From the NCBI GenBank assembly GCA_036971475.1, contig JBAIZL010000005.1, positions 170,861,386 through 170,925,385 of the forward strand: 64,000 nucleotides of DNA, given 5' to 3'. The notes under the pieces were generated by a model that did not search any database, was not told where the DNA came from, and saw nothing but the letters and a program-made list of their open reading frames with translations. This document shows positions 1 through 10,904 of the stretch, one piece after another. Each line of letters opens with the position of its first letter. Position 1 is the first letter of the stretch. The stretch comes from Prosapia bicincta. Its lineage: Eukaryota > Arthropoda > Insecta > Hemiptera > Cercopidae. The position numbers and the translations under genes are program-made.

Positions 1-1594
1 GTATTTTTAATTATGCTTAGATTACAATAGTAATCGGCATGACAACTCACCTGACTTTTTTTTATTTATAAAGAATGTTTAGGATTTTATACCTTTAAGT
101 GATTTTTACTTAAATTTTCTGTAAAAACTATGTACCAGTTAGTTGATGAATGAGCAATGTATGAGTTAGAATGTGAATAACTATTCTGCCAGATTCCAGA
201 TATCAAGAATAATAATGAAAGGCTTTTAAGAGTATCTGAAGTGGGTGAAGAAGTAGAAGATTGAATCTAAGAAAGACATAACAGTAAAAGTGGTGAAAGT
301 AAGTGTAGTGGTTTAGAAGAGATTGATGAGAAAAGCAGTAAACCAGAAACTCACTAAGATAGGCTACAACAAGGATTTTCCCTTGGAAAAAACAGTATTT
401 TTAGCTGTTAAACTTAGTACTTATAGAAGAGAAATATGTTTATATTTATTCATTATATCGTATTCCTAAAAGCACATAAAAATCGTACTTTCAAATAACA
501 AAGATAATGTCATTTGTTGATTCCATCTTCGCGTGAGCTACTAGTAATCACTAAACACTTTTAAATGTTTTAAACTTGCCTATAGTTGAGTTACGGTCTG
601 AGTTGACAAAGGGACACATCTCCCGAAACGGCCGTCCTCAACAAGCAAAGTAAGTGCTACTATAGGCAAGTTTAAAACATTTAAAAGTGTTTAGTAAAGA
701 TAATGTGCTTAATGCAGTAGAAATGTTTTAGTAAGAAGATATAAAGTATTTTCTACAATATTATTTATTATCTATGTATTTATTGTTTAATGAGTTTGTA
801 TAGTTTTCAGTAAACGTAAACACATATACATGTAAACCACGATTCAGAACTATTTAAAAAATGCTCCTAACTTATACACTTTCATGTTAGTAATGTGCCT
901 CTGTTGGCTGTTGATATGTCGAGGAGTTGTACACACAAGCAAATATATAAAAGTAAGACACTTGAATTATATTTACGGATGATGTTACTAACTTATCGCT
1001 AAATATAAATATAATCATATTATTACGAGTTATTGTAAGGATTATCTTTTTGAGGAAAATTTCTGGGATGACAGCCTTTTCACATTTAAATTTTAAATAA
1101 AAGGTATAAAAACTCCTGGCCTAAAGACATTCAAACTTTAAATCTAGTTCTGCTTCCATGCATTAAATATTGTTATTTTAACATGAAGAATTTAAAATAG
1201 AATTTACACAAACCTAATAAAGGGAAAAACTTATCTCTATTTGATAAAAAGCTTTTATTATTTCAAGAACAAAGGTGGTGAATCTTTCTATACAATCTTC
1301 TGAGCTTTCTGAAAGTGACAGGTATACCACAGCTCTTGCTATAAACATTTTTCATCTGTTTAGATGCTCCCATTCATTGTTAACTTCCATATCTAAATTG
1401 GTATGTCGATAACTCATCCACAACCCCACTCAACAGGTGAAGAGATATTTTGTACAATCACAGGGGTTATGCCTATTTTCAGTTCATTTTCTGTGGCTAT
1501 ATTTTTGTTTTGACTTTTTTTCAAATAATAGTTCAATTTTAAAGTTATAGTTAATACTTACCATAGAATTAATTAAATAATATGTCTGTTACAG
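1..1594. other. intron/upstream sequence of the SLC2-like gene
   Basis: This AT-rich stretch before the acceptor at 1591-1594 shows no exon I can support. It holds one PLE-A terminal hairpin (537-697). It is presumably the last intron of the sugar-transporter gene, whose earlier exons lie left of the window. Confidence 0.5.
537..697 (+). mobile_element. PLE family A terminal hairpin (solo end)
   Basis: Two arms of about 35 bases (about 551-586 and 661-697, beginning CTAAACACTTTTAAATG) are inverted copies of each other. The loop between them carries the recurrent PLE-A core: TTGACAA at 603-609, GGGA/TCCC hairpin arms, then GAAACGGCCGTC at 625-636. The start matches the outer-end sequence GTTGATTCCATCTTC seen at other PLE-A copies (about 16065, 35958). 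No coding part remains, so this is a terminal fragment or a two-ended deletion product. Confidence 0.7.
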
Positions 1595-1835
1595 AGCAAA
1601 GGGGTTGGGTGTTGGAGCTTGTGCTGCATCGAGTTATGTACTTTGGTTTTCTATAACTAAAACTTACTTAAATCTTCAGGATTTGTTACAACTATCTGGA
1701 GTGTTCTTTCTGTATACTATACTTGGAATAATAGGTGTAATATATTTTTACATATATCTCCCAGAAACTGAAGGAAAGACATTGCAGGAGGTTCAACTAC
1801 ATTTCAAAAGAAAAGATAAAAAAACTTCCAGTTAA
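1595..1835 (+). CDS. terminal exon of an SLC2-type (MFS) sugar transporter
   Basis: This is the last coding exon of a facilitative sugar/polyol transporter of the SLC2 (GLUT) family, a plasma- or organelle-membrane carrier with twelve helices. An acceptor (TCTGTTACAG) precedes the exon. The open frame reads about 77 codons to a TAA at 1833-1835. It encodes a hydrophobic stretch (FFLYTILGIIGVIYFYIYL), then LPETEGKTLQEVQLHF. PETKG followed by a basic, hydrophilic tail (here RKDKKTSS) is the family signature after helix 12. There is no in-frame ATG at the exon start, as expected for an internal splice entry. Only the C-terminal eighth is in the window, so subfamily (GLUT6/8-like, GLUT10/12-like or trehalose-type) cannot be settled. 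A poly(A) signal follows at 1936. Confidence 0.85.
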
Positions 1836-1935
1836 TAAGAATAAATACTGTAATTACATGTATTTACACATGTATAGAATATTTTTATAGTCATGTCAAA
1901 ATCATTTAATCACTGATGTAATTATAAGTATTTGT

Positions 1936-1941
1936 AATAAA
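1936..1941 (+). promoter_or_regulatory. poly(A) signal AATAAA for the SLC2-like gene
   Basis: A canonical AATAAA lies 101 bases after the stop codon, in a T-rich 3' untranslated context. It is the first canonical hexamer downstream on this strand that I noticed. Distance and strand fit use as the polyadenylation signal. Confidence 0.6.
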
Positions 1942-2650
1942 ATTATAAATTATACTCCTTTTTGATGTATAGACATTTAGTTATATAATTTCACTTACAT
2001 TAACTAATACTTTATATATTTTTCCTTTAAATATATTTACTAATATATTAATAATATTTACTAATATTATAAGTTATCTAAATAAGTTACCTTTATAGTT
2101 TAACTTGTAATTGTGCTAACATCTAATATGTTTTGTAATTTCTATTTCTTAGTGTATGGTGCTAAAACGTTTTAGTTTCCCGCTACTTAAAAGATTCTAT
2201 TTTTGTTATTGAAATTTGTATAACAATCAGAATATTGTATACATTTTATTTGTGTCAAAACACTTCATAACTAACTGAATTGAGTTTTTTAATTCATTGT
2301 TTAATGCTTTAAAATTTTTTAAATTAAATCAACCTGTATATATATTAAAAGTGTAACATTTAATTATGGCAACAAATGTAATTTTTTGTTAGAATTCTAA
2401 TCCATTTTGTATAAATTAGATTAGGTTTAGAGTAGGTAAATACATATCATAACTATAATGAATAAAAATAACTACTTAGAGCATACTAGTTAAATAAAAA
2501 TGTTGAAGAATAATTGTGGTTTGTATACATCTATAAAATTAAAATTAATTTTTTTTCAGATGACTCATTATGTTATTTGAATGAAGACATAAAAATAAAC
2601 ATTCAAGTAAAAATATATAAATACTATATTTGTATTACACACATGCACAC
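1942..2650. other. AT-rich intergenic sequence
   Basis: No exon, repeat unit or RNA gene recognised. The sequence becomes (CA)n and then (TA)n at its right end. Confidence 0.5.
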
Positions 2651-2660
2651 ACACACACAC

Positions 2661-2720
<60 letters not shown>

Positions 2721-2725
2721 CATAC

Positions 2726-2774
<49 letters not shown>
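2640..2774. repeat. (CA)n/(TA)n microsatellite
   Basis: A short (CA)n run at about 2640-2660 passes into (TA)n tracts at about 2662-2715 and 2731-2773, broken by AAATACATACATAAA. It directly abuts the PLE-C-like inverted unit starting GGTTAG at 2777. Confidence 0.95.
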
Positions 2775-2776
<2 letters not shown>

Positions 2777-2923
2777 GGTTAGTTTTGGTTGGTAAAGATT
2801 ATTTAGATTTTTTGGACTAGGAGACTGACAGACTTAACTTGGTAAGAGTCCACACTGTTTCAAGACTACAGTGTGGACTCTTAACAAGGTAAGTCTGTCA
2901 GTCTCCTAGTCCAAAAAATCTAT
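2777..2923. repeat. palindromic PLE-C-like terminal unit
   Basis: The left arm contains TTTTTTGGACTAGGAGACTG, then GACAGACTTA and AGTCCACACTGT. The right arm (about 2869-2922) is its inverted copy. The same unit occurs singly at 10702-10815, 57424-57560 and, inverted, at 62140-62217, always touching (TA)n. Here two copies face each other almost without a spacer. Assignment to a PLE end is an inference from the 62.1 kb copy. Confidence 0.7.
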
Positions 2924-2934
2924 ATATATATATC

Positions 2935-3237
2935 TTACTTCTTACTTCTTATTACGAGCTTCCAAGGTTGGCCTCGATGGCTCCTATACACACACTCTGC
3001 CAATGGCCAGAAACAACTTTCTTTCAAGATTCTGTCCAGGGTACATTCCCGTCCTAAATGCTTTATCAAGGGACTCCTTGTTGCTGCTGTTACAGGGCAC
3101 TTCAAAAGTATGTGCTCTAATGTTTCCTCTTCTTGCTTGCACACTCCACAGATAGAGTCGTTAGTAATATGAAACCTTTTCAAATATGTATTGGTGACAA
3201 TATGTCCCATACGAGCTCGTGCCGCAAAAGATGCCAC
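2935..3237 (-). pseudogene. C-terminal Cys/His tail of the I-like element
   Basis: Same frame as the RNase H ORF, 39 bases further on. It reads GHIVTNTYLKRFHITND, then CGVCKQEEETLEHILLKCP, the C-x2-C-x8-H-x4-C type tail found after RNase H in many I/Jockey-type LINEs. A short basic end follows before the TAAGAAG tail repeats. Confidence 0.75.
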
Positions 3238-3276
3238 TGAACGTGATAATGACTTGAAGATCTTTGGATCATTAGG

Positions 3277-4491
3277 TTATTTTTGTAATGAATAATATTC
3301 GCGCCCAGTATTGCATTCTCTCCATTTCTTTCTCCAACAGATGTGAGATTCTTTATCAACTGCCTCTTTGCAATTAGTTAAGGAGTAACAACTTTCAGGA
3401 GATGGAAACAAGTTGCAAGACTCCTTGACAGATCTGTCAGCTTCCTCATTCCCAGGAACACCACAATGATTGGGGATCCATTGAAATACAATATTTTTCT
3501 GTTCTAAGTTTTTTAACAATTTAGTTATTTCAGATGTTCGAAAATGGTAGTCTGTAGTGTGCTGTACTTGAAGGGCTTGAAGGGCCGACCTGGAATCGGT
3601 GAGAATGCAGATGTTCTGTGCATCCATAGTATTGCTAAAAACCAAAGCAGCATTTAAGGCCATCAATTCAGCATTCATGCTTGAAGAGGAATCGCAGGGC
3701 ACATAGTAATCCTCGTTTAATTCTGGACAATGAAAAGCTGCACCTCCCCTATGGTTCTCTTTATCAACGGAACCATCTGTGTAGATTTTTACAAAGTTGT
3801 TATATGTGGTGTTTATCAATTCCATAGCGACAGATTTTAGTAGGTGAGGTGAATCTTCTTTTGTGAGTGAACCAGGAATTTCAAGATTGGCTTTTATTGG
3901 GATTCGAAGCCAGGGTTGTTGTTCCAAAACAAGTGGAATTTTTCCTGATTCCATTGTGTTTAATGATTCGCAGGGTTTATTATGATAGTAGAACAGTGAC
4001 TGTCGGATGTTAGTTACCAATGCAATGTTAGAAAGAGTGTTAAGCGAAATTGCCTTCATCTGAAAATGTTTCTTCCACATTCTGTTTCTTATATATAAGT
4101 CAAAGGGCATGACTGACAGTTCAATTTCCATAGACTGTATACTTGTGGTTTTTGGACAACCCAAACAAATCCTCAGAGATGAGTTCTGTAATATTTGTAA
4201 TTTTCGAATATGAGTTTCAGCTGTTCCACCCCAAACTTCACAACAATACATGATTTTTGATCTTACAAAGGACAAATAAAAATTCCTTAATATATATGTA
4301 TCTGCTCCCCATGCCCTGTTGGCTATAACTTTCAACGCTTTTATTCTATTTGCACATTTGTCCGCTATGAAATGGACATGTTCTTTCCACAGTAGTTTTG
4401 GATCCAGTTTAATACCCAGAAGTACAGGATTTGGGTTATGCCGCAGTACGTTTCCATTTAAGTTTATAACTGGTTTATAGTTTGTGTGCAA
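3277..4491 (-). pseudogene. RT thumb and RNase H region of the I-like element
   Basis: Continues in the same frame as the RT after the single TAA at 4525. The first half is the RT C-terminal region typical of I/Jockey elements (GIKLDPKLLWKEHV, then FVRSKIMYCCEVWGG). RNase H follows with IYTDGSVD, then MNAELMALNAAL, LTDSRSALQAL and WIPNHCGVPGNEEADR. The catalytic D-E-D-D positions are all present. A second in-frame stop ends it at 3277-3279, after EYYSLQK. Confidence 0.85.
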
Positions 4492-4524
4492 GTATCGCCT
4501 GGAGAAGAAGCATACTTCAGTTTT

Positions 4525-6674
4525 TTATATTGAAATGGTTAGTCCCCATTTTTCAGACCACTCAGAGATTTTGTTAAGTGCCTTTTCCAGTTGGTGAGTA
4601 GAAGCAGTTGGGTCTTTATCAGTGGCCCAGATAGTGACATCATCTGCAAAAATAGCCATGCCGATGCCTGGAAGGTCTATATTCCCTAAATTTTGCATCA
4701 TTATGTTAAAAAGAGTAGGACTAATGACTGACCCCTGTGGTATTCCGTTTAGAGTACATTCTTCTTCAGAGTAGGTATCATTGATCTTAGTTTTAATTTT
4801 CCTATCCTTAAGGAAGTCTACAATGTATTTCAATATCCTCCCTTTTAAACCGATTTCCATACACTGCGAAATAATAGATATGCGTGAGACCTTATCAAAG
4901 GCTGCTTCGAAATCGATGAACACCGCTGATGTACACATTTTGTTTGAGAATCCGGTATATATACTTTCTGTAAAGTTTAGTAAAGCATCACAAGTGCTTC
5001 GTTTAGGTCTGAACCCGAAAAGACATGAACCCAGCAGATTATAATTTTCAAGCCTCCAAGTTAAGCGGTTATTAACCAGTCTCTCCAAAAGTTTACCGAG
5101 ACATGATGTCAAGGCTATAGGCCTGTAAGAAGAAGCAAGTTCAGGAGATTTTCCTGGTTTTACAAGTGGAATAATTATAGCCTGTTTCCATTTTTGTGGT
5201 ATGTTACCTGTCTCCCAGATTTGTGTAAAATTGCATCTTATTTCTTCCATAAATGACTCAGAACAATGCTGTAACATTAAATTATGAATGTTATCTTCTC
5301 CTGGCGTAGATGACTTCAATTGTGCTACTGCAGCCTTCATTTCAGTTTCTGTGAAAGGTTTATCACAGATATCTGTTTGGGAAATTGCTTCATTCAAAGT
5401 TGTAAGAAAGCTCTTTTTCTCATTCTTCAGATGAGTCGGCCAATTTTCCTCGATACCTGACTTTTTGACATATAATTTGTTGAATACATTAGCAATGTCA
5501 TTATCATTAGTAGTTATGATCCCATCCGGATTTGTGATCTGATAGATTTTATTATCAGGTTTTCCCTGAATTGCTTTAAATCTTTTCCATACAGCTGAGC
5601 AAGGTGTGTTTGAGTTGATGCTACCTATGAAGTCATGCCAAGAGGTCCTTTTAGCCTCTTTTATAGCTCTCTTACATTTAGCCCATGCCTGGTTGTATTT
5701 GCTTCTATTTTCGGGTGTTCTAAATTTCTTCCACATTTTTCTGGCTTTTTGTCTTTCTAATCTAAGGAGGGATATTCTCTTATTCCACCAAATGTTACTA
5801 GGCTTTTGTTTATTTTTATTTACCTTAATGCTAGGGATACTTTCCGAGGCAGCAATCATTAGTTTCTGTACAATGTTTTCTGTATTACTTTCTGTGCAGT
5901 TTACTGTGTTATTAGTAAGATGTCTAAATAGGGGCCAATTTGCATCTTTTATTTTATGTTGCGTAGTAATAACTCTATGTGCATTAACATTTCCCTCTTT
6001 ACTGTCGATATTAAAATATACTGGGAAGTGGTCACTAATTAGATCTTTACCCACATACCAATTACTGATTATGTCTAACAGATCTGGAGAAGACAGGGTC
6101 CGGTCCAATGTACTCAATGATCCTGTACTTGGTGACTGGTATGTTGGTTCCTTGTTTTTGTTTACAAGTACCAAATTGGAGTTCACAATCCATTCGTAAA
6201 CTATTAGGCCATTCCTGTTGTCATTTCCTCTATTCCAAGAGCCATGTCTAGCATTAAAATCACCCATGATTAGGAGACATTTATCTGAAATCAGTAATTT
6301 TTGAAGTTCCTCATCAGTTACTAATTGATTAGGAATATTTCGTTGACTACTCTTATACAAGAGTACACGTTGACTACTCTTATATTAACATCTTGGTTAA
6401 TAGTTATGTCACAGCTAAGTGCTTCCATATTTGTGGTGGTGATAGATTGATGACTTCTAACAACTATAGATTTATGTATCAAAGTTATGACACCACCACC
6501 TCTGCCATTTGCTCGTGAATTGTTAAAAATATTAAAATTCTTGAAACGAGGGTGCCGCTTTTCGTCTACAGGCAACCATGCCTCTTGAACACATATAACC
6601 TTAGCATTACTCAAATCCAATTCTTGTTTCAACTCTTCTATTTTATTCATCAAGGAGCGGGCATTCCAGTGCAA
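4525..6674 (-). pseudogene. endonuclease-reverse transcriptase ORF of the I-like element
   Basis: The AP-endonuclease starts WNARSLMNKIEELKQEL, with CVQEAWL at about 6575-6600. It continues with GDFNARHGSWN near 6240 and SDHFPV near 6025. The RT follows with the region-2 motif TPGEDNIHNLML, FGFRPKRSTCDAL, FIDFEAAFDKV, GIPQGSVISP (about 4715-4745) and the catalytic FADDVTIW (4627-4656). These residues are intact. A small insertion near 6345-6370, where the string AAGAGTAGTCAACG occurs twice, shifts the frame inside the endonuclease. A TAA at 4525-4527 then interrupts the same frame just before KTEVCFFSRR. Enzymatic role: nick the target and prime reverse transcription of the element's own RNA. 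Confidence 0.85.
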
Positions 6675-6738
6675 AAATTTCTGAGATTGATATTTAATGT
6701 GTGAATTATGCAGGTCTTTTGTTTTTCTCTCACGTTCG

Positions 6739-7077
6739 TTAAAGTTTGTAGTTTGTACCCAATGATATATGTCGTTTCATCTTCTCATCTTTTGACTTTT
6801 TCTTCATTTGGATATGCATTTCTACTGCCTGCTTTCTGCTATGACACCATAATTCGATTCTTTTGTTTTTTCCCACTCCTCGATTTCTCATAATAATATT
6901 TCTATCTATTCCATATAATTCTCTTACACATTCAATGTGCTCGTCCTTGATATTCCAGATGTTTACTTTAAGACGATCAGGATGATTATTTCTTTGCTTA
7001 TTATAACAGAAAGCAGTCCCCACCCGGAGATCCAATTGGGGGACTAATACTCCGGAATGTTTTACTCTCTGATTCAT
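6739..7077 (-). pseudogene. upstream basic ORF of the I-like element
   Basis: The 112-codon frame begins MNQRVKHSGVLVPQLDL and is strongly basic (KKKSKDEKMKRH near its end). It lies where ORF1 or the N-terminus of the polyprotein is expected. No CCHC knuckles are visible and it is far shorter than a typical I-element ORF1, so it may be a leader of the EN-RT ORF or a truncated ORF1. The downstream frame reaches the endonuclease start (HWNARSLMNKIEEL) after a frame change near 6680-6740. Confidence 0.45.
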
Positions 7078-7227
7078 TCTGCCATATTTGTGTATGTATT
7101 AGGGGGCTGCAGTGGTCTTATGCAGCTTCTGTGGACACCTCTTAGTTCACTTGGGTTTGCTTAAGCTAATGGAATTCCAAGTTTAAGCCCCCTCAATGCG
7201 TCAAGGTGAGTGTCCACGAGGGGGGGA

Positions 7228-7250
7228 TATATATATATATATATATATAT
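7228..7250. repeat. (TA)n microsatellite at the LINE 5' end
   Basis: A TA dinucleotide tract immediately follows the G-run marking the LINE's 5' terminus. Confidence 0.9.
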
Positions 7251-7785
7251 ACATATTTGTCAGATCAGAAGCATATTTAATACCAATAACCCAATGATAA
7301 AAATAACTGATAACTTAATCATGATGTACAGAAGTGCCGCATTGAACTTATTGTACTAAAGTCACAAGTGTTTACTAAATGATATGTAGGCCTAGCATAT
7401 ATTTAAGTCATTTTAATTCTACAACTACAATGTAACTCAGGCACAAGGAAATCATGAGTAATTACTTTCCAAATTTTGAAACTTCAGGCAGTTTTATGTA
7501 CTATAGTAAAATTTTGTAACTAGATCTTCTACTTGTTATATTTTGTGGGCATTCTGAGTGACTGATTATTTTATTCCTTGTAATTTTTTTCCAAAAATAA
7601 TTGAATCCAGCATATTTTTTTAAAAAATGTTAAACTATGTAAAAAAACTTTATAAAACACTTAAACCTTACTTACACCATAAAAACACGTTGATCTTACA
7701 CATTTTCACAAAGAAATACTTAATATGAGGCTGTCTGTAATTTTCCAGTAAAATATGGTTGATAAATTGTTCATATTCATTAATT
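7251..7785. other. AT-rich sequence without recognised features
   Basis: No exon or repeat family recognised. Confidence 0.4.
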
Positions 7786-7789
7786 TTAT

Positions 7790-8070
7790 GCAACATCCTT
7801 GGCTTTTTGGCGTAATAATTAGCCATCAACTCTTAAATCATAATTTCAAACCGGATTAGACTTCTTGATCCTTCCCTGAACGATTTCTTTTGCTGTCAAC
7901 TATTTCATTAGTCTTTGATCTTCAAAATTTTAAATAAGAGAGTTTGTGAAACGCCAAGTTGAGAAGCAGCGTTTCTTTGACTCGTTTTTGTAATTTACCG
8001 TATTGATCTAGAATCTCAAGTTTTACTTTAAATCTTGAATCATGTCATTTTTTTAAAATTCAGACATCTT
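7790..8070 (-). pseudogene. pogo-like transposase N-terminal fragment
   Basis: On the minus strand a broken frame reads KVKLEILDQYGKLQKR, a short interruption, then a second frame with a Psq-type helix-turn-helix pattern (SQRNAASQLGVSQTLLFK). This is followed by a lysine-rich stretch (SKRNRSGKDQ). The order resembles the N-terminal DNA-binding domain of pogo/Tigger/CENP-B-like transposases. Stops and frame changes show it is dead, and no DDE domain is nearby. The assignment rests on pattern only. Confidence 0.4.
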
Positions 8071-8659
8071 GTTACACTTTGAATTTTCAAACTACCCCAA
8101 ACCTTACGAAACAAATGAAAAAAGATCTTCCATAACTAAATTACATAAAATCGTAAATGTATATGAAAATTGTTATAAAAAAATAAATTATTTATATTTA
8201 CATAATATTAAATAAATAATTTAATAAAGAAATAAACGATGCAATACTGTGCAGTAGCCGCGTGAACAAATGACATACGAACAACTAGATGGACAATCAA
8301 CTTACTGTACATTTTATGAAACCTACATGATATGTTGGATCAACATCAAACAGGATATAAATAACATATGGCTAACAAATCACATCGATAATGTCGATAA
8401 CAAGTCTGATGGTCAAGGTGTAGGTTACCATATCGGGTCAACTGAATTTAAGATATTTGTAAACATTTTTGTTTTGTCTGTGTTATTGAATGCATATTTT
8501 ATTGAATGACAAATTAAATGATAACAATAAGTGAAGAGATGATTACAATAAGTTGCTAGATTATAATGATTGTATACGATTCTGTGTCTGTCTTTAAGTG
8601 AAGCGATATAATAACTGAATGATAACTAAGCATGATCACACTATGCGGTGACTACTGTG

Positions 8660-8997
8660 AATGGTCAAGTGACCGAAAGGTGCCTCATTACAATAAGGTA
8701 AAATTATTGCACTTAGTGGTGAATAAAAGTATTTACAATAGTAATATATCAACTTCATAAAGTCAGTGCAACGGAAAAATAATGGACAATGTAAAATATC
8801 AAGATTTTAACACCTACCAAGGGAAACAACTCTACAGGAAATATCTTACCCTCAAAATCAAACTCGAAAATTGCATCAACAGAATAAAGAGTGATTCGAC
8901 AATGGTCAAGTGACCGAAAGGTGCCTCATCACAATAAGGTAAAATTATTGCACTTAGTGGTGGATAAAAGTATTTACAATAGTAATATATCAACTTC

Positions 8998-9000
<3 letters not shown>
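8660..9000 (+). repeat. dispersed repeat D, tandem copies
   Basis: A unit beginning GTCAAGTGACCGAAAGGTGC and running into GCACTTAGTGGTG, then TTTACAATAGTAATATATCA, occurs at about 8662-8770 and again at about 8902-8999, 240 bases apart. Related sequence lies in both arms of the palindrome at 11060-11230. The second copy runs straight into the (TA)n tract at 9001. Confidence 0.7.

Positions 9001-9086
<86 letters not shown>
9001..9086. repeat. (TA)n microsatellite
   Basis: About 85 bases of nearly pure TA dinucleotide repeat. Confidence 0.97.
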
Positions 9087-9088
<2 letters not shown>

Positions 9089-9390
9089 TTATGTGTTTTA
9101 TTATGAGTCAAAAGTTTTTAAAAATGATTTTTAGATTTACAAACCTTTATTTAATTTAAGAAACAATCAATTTGGAAAACTGTTACATAAATATTAACTC
9201 AATACAAAAACATTACATTACAATTGATATGCACTCATTTGGAGTGGAAAACGTCTGCCCGATACAGAGGCGAATTACACGCTGGTTTGGAACTGTTCTC
9301 ACCCCCTGTATAACAGAAAAGCTGCATAAGCAGGAAATTTTCTAGCAGGCATTTTATTAGTAAAGTTCACATAATACATTGTTAACATAA

Positions 9391-9443
<53 letters not shown>
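9391..9443. repeat. (TA)n microsatellite
   Basis: About 50 bases of pure TA repeat. The 300 bases before it hold no recognised gene. Confidence 0.95.
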
Positions 9444-9445
<2 letters not shown>

Positions 9446-9552
9446 TAAAAATACTATGTACACAGAATTAAAAGTGAAGCTTATCTTGTTTTTATTTTAT
9501 ATAATATTGATTAAAACATATTTTTTTCAAATGAGATTTGTTTAAATAGGGG

Positions 9553-9789
9553 TTACTGGAATTGTAACATTTCATTACCGTGTTCAATATAAATAAATGG
9601 TTCTGTATTTATGAATGTTTTAAACTCTAACGTACTGGATGTATTTTGCCCATCAAATCTATTTTGGGGCTGTCGTGATCTTGGATTTATCCTACTTAAT
9701 TCAAACTCATACCACTTCAAAACTAATGTTTCTTTTAAATCAAATATAATAACTTTTTGACTTAATTGTCTTTCTATGATGTGGAACAT
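9553..9789 (-). other. unassigned 78-codon ORF, possible exon or relic
   Basis: A minus-strand frame with a coding-like amino-acid mix (KWYEFELSRINPRSRQPQNR, then FINTEPFIYIEHGNEM) ends at TAA after LQFQ. I see no convincing acceptor upstream and do not recognise the family. It could be a terminal exon, a transposon remnant or chance. Confidence 0.2.
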
Positions 9790-10640
9790 TTATAAACAAA
9801 AAACAGGCTTACAGTAGGAACAAAAACTTCCTAATTTGGGACATATAGCAGGATCAGGACAAATACATATTGTGTCACATACCTGAAGGAGGCCTTATTA
9901 CTTAATAGAAAGCTCTTACGAAAATATATGTTAAATATTTTAAAACATTTGTGCTGGATATTACTTGTTTAAAATAAGGACTACTGCCATCAATCATATA
10001 GTAATATAGAGAGCATAGTTATAGTTTTTTTTATTAGTATTTAGATACTTGGACAGTAAAGTTGGTAAGATGAAATTTCTAAGTAGATGATAAAATTAGT
10101 TTCTAGCTTCTATGTCCATTATTAATTTCTTCTTTGGTATGGTTTTTATTTGTTAATGCTGATCTTAGGTTTTTACAATTATTTACTCTTCTTATTTACT
10201 AAATCAATTTTGTTCAAGTTATTTAAATTTTAAATTAAGTTTTAAGCAAGAAAAATATTAAAATGTAATTTGAAAAAAAATATTTGAAGAAAAGTAAATA
10301 TTTTACTCCTGTACTATTCTTTTCACAAGGTTCTTAAAAATAGCACTGGTACGAAATAACTATTTATAGTTAAATAGTTAAAAACATAACTATTAAGCAC
10401 TAACTACTAAAGTATGTTATAATTTTGTTTTGAATAAAGTTTAAGAGTGCATTTTTTATGACCAGTACAAACAACAATTTCCATACCAGTATTCACTAAA
10501 ATATATATATTCCATACATCAATATTCCATATTGATATACTAAAATAGATAATATATTTTTATTACTTTTTTTAAAGACTAAATATTGCATTACAATTTA
10601 GATTATACTATTCATAAATGGATTGTAAATTATAAACAAC
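9790..10640. other. AT-rich sequence without recognised features
   Basis: No exon, RNA gene or repeat family recognised. Confidence 0.4.

Positions 10641-10644
<4 letters not shown>

Positions 10645-10700
<56 letters not shown>
10645..10700. repeat. (TA)n microsatellite
   Basis: Pure TA tract directly abutting the PLE-C-like unit at 10702. Confidence 0.95.
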
Positions 10701-10701
<1 letters not shown>

Positions 10702-10703
<2 letters not shown>

Positions 10704-10815
10704 GGTTAGTTTTGGTTGGTAAAGGTTATTTGGATTTTTTGGACTAGGAGAGTGACAGACTTACCTTGGTAAGAGTCCACACTGTAGTCTTGAAATAGAA
10801 ACACATAAAAGCACT
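10702..10815 (+). mobile_element. PLE-C-like terminal unit
   Basis: Starts GTAGGTTAGTTTTGGTTGG and continues through TTTTTTGGACTAGGAG and GACAGACTTACCTTGG to GTCTTGAAATAGAAACACAT. It matches the left arm at 2777 and the units at 57424 and (inverted) 62140. (TA)n lies on both sides (10645-10700 and 10832-10899), and the unit is cut off before the ribozyme-like part seen at 62.1 kb. Confidence 0.65.
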
Positions 10816-10829
10816 TAAACCATAAAGCA

Positions 10830-10831
<2 letters not shown>

Positions 10832-10899
<68 letters not shown>
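10832..10899. repeat. (TA)n microsatellite
   Basis: About 68 bases of TA repeat between the PLE-C-like unit and the palindrome starting at 10900. Confidence 0.95.

Positions 10900-10904
<5 letters not shown>

Larger units (their letters stand above)
2933..7227 (-). mobile_element. I-like non-LTR retrotransposon, nearly full length
   Basis: A minus-strand LINE of about 4.3 kb. In order it has a G/C-rich 5' end (beginning with the C-run opposite 7221-7227), a small basic ORF, an AP endonuclease, a reverse transcriptase, an RNase H and a CCHC-like Cys/His tail. The 3' end is a short tandem repeat of TAAGAAG (2933-2950) rather than poly(A). This domain order (EN-RT-RNH) with a tandem tail fits the I superfamily. 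Both ends touch TA dinucleotide repeat (TATATATATAT at about 2922-2932 and (AT)n at about 7228-7250), so insertion into a (TA)n microsatellite is likely. Decay is limited to one frameshift and two in-frame stops in the main ORF. Confidence 0.85.

Noticed and set aside
2514..2717. ORF ending in a long Tyr-Ile repeat
   Set aside because: It is a translation of the (TA)n tract; the same applies to the frames at 8891-9106 and 61799-61996.
4781..6199. Plus-strand ORFs of 87 and 197 codons inside the LINE (4781-5044, 5606-6199)
   Set aside because: They are antisense to the endonuclease/RT ORF and show no protein family of their own.
9230..9340. Possible tRNA-derived SINE (GGTTTGGAACTG resembling a B box)
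   Set aside because: No A box at the right distance, no cloverleaf and no second copy seen.
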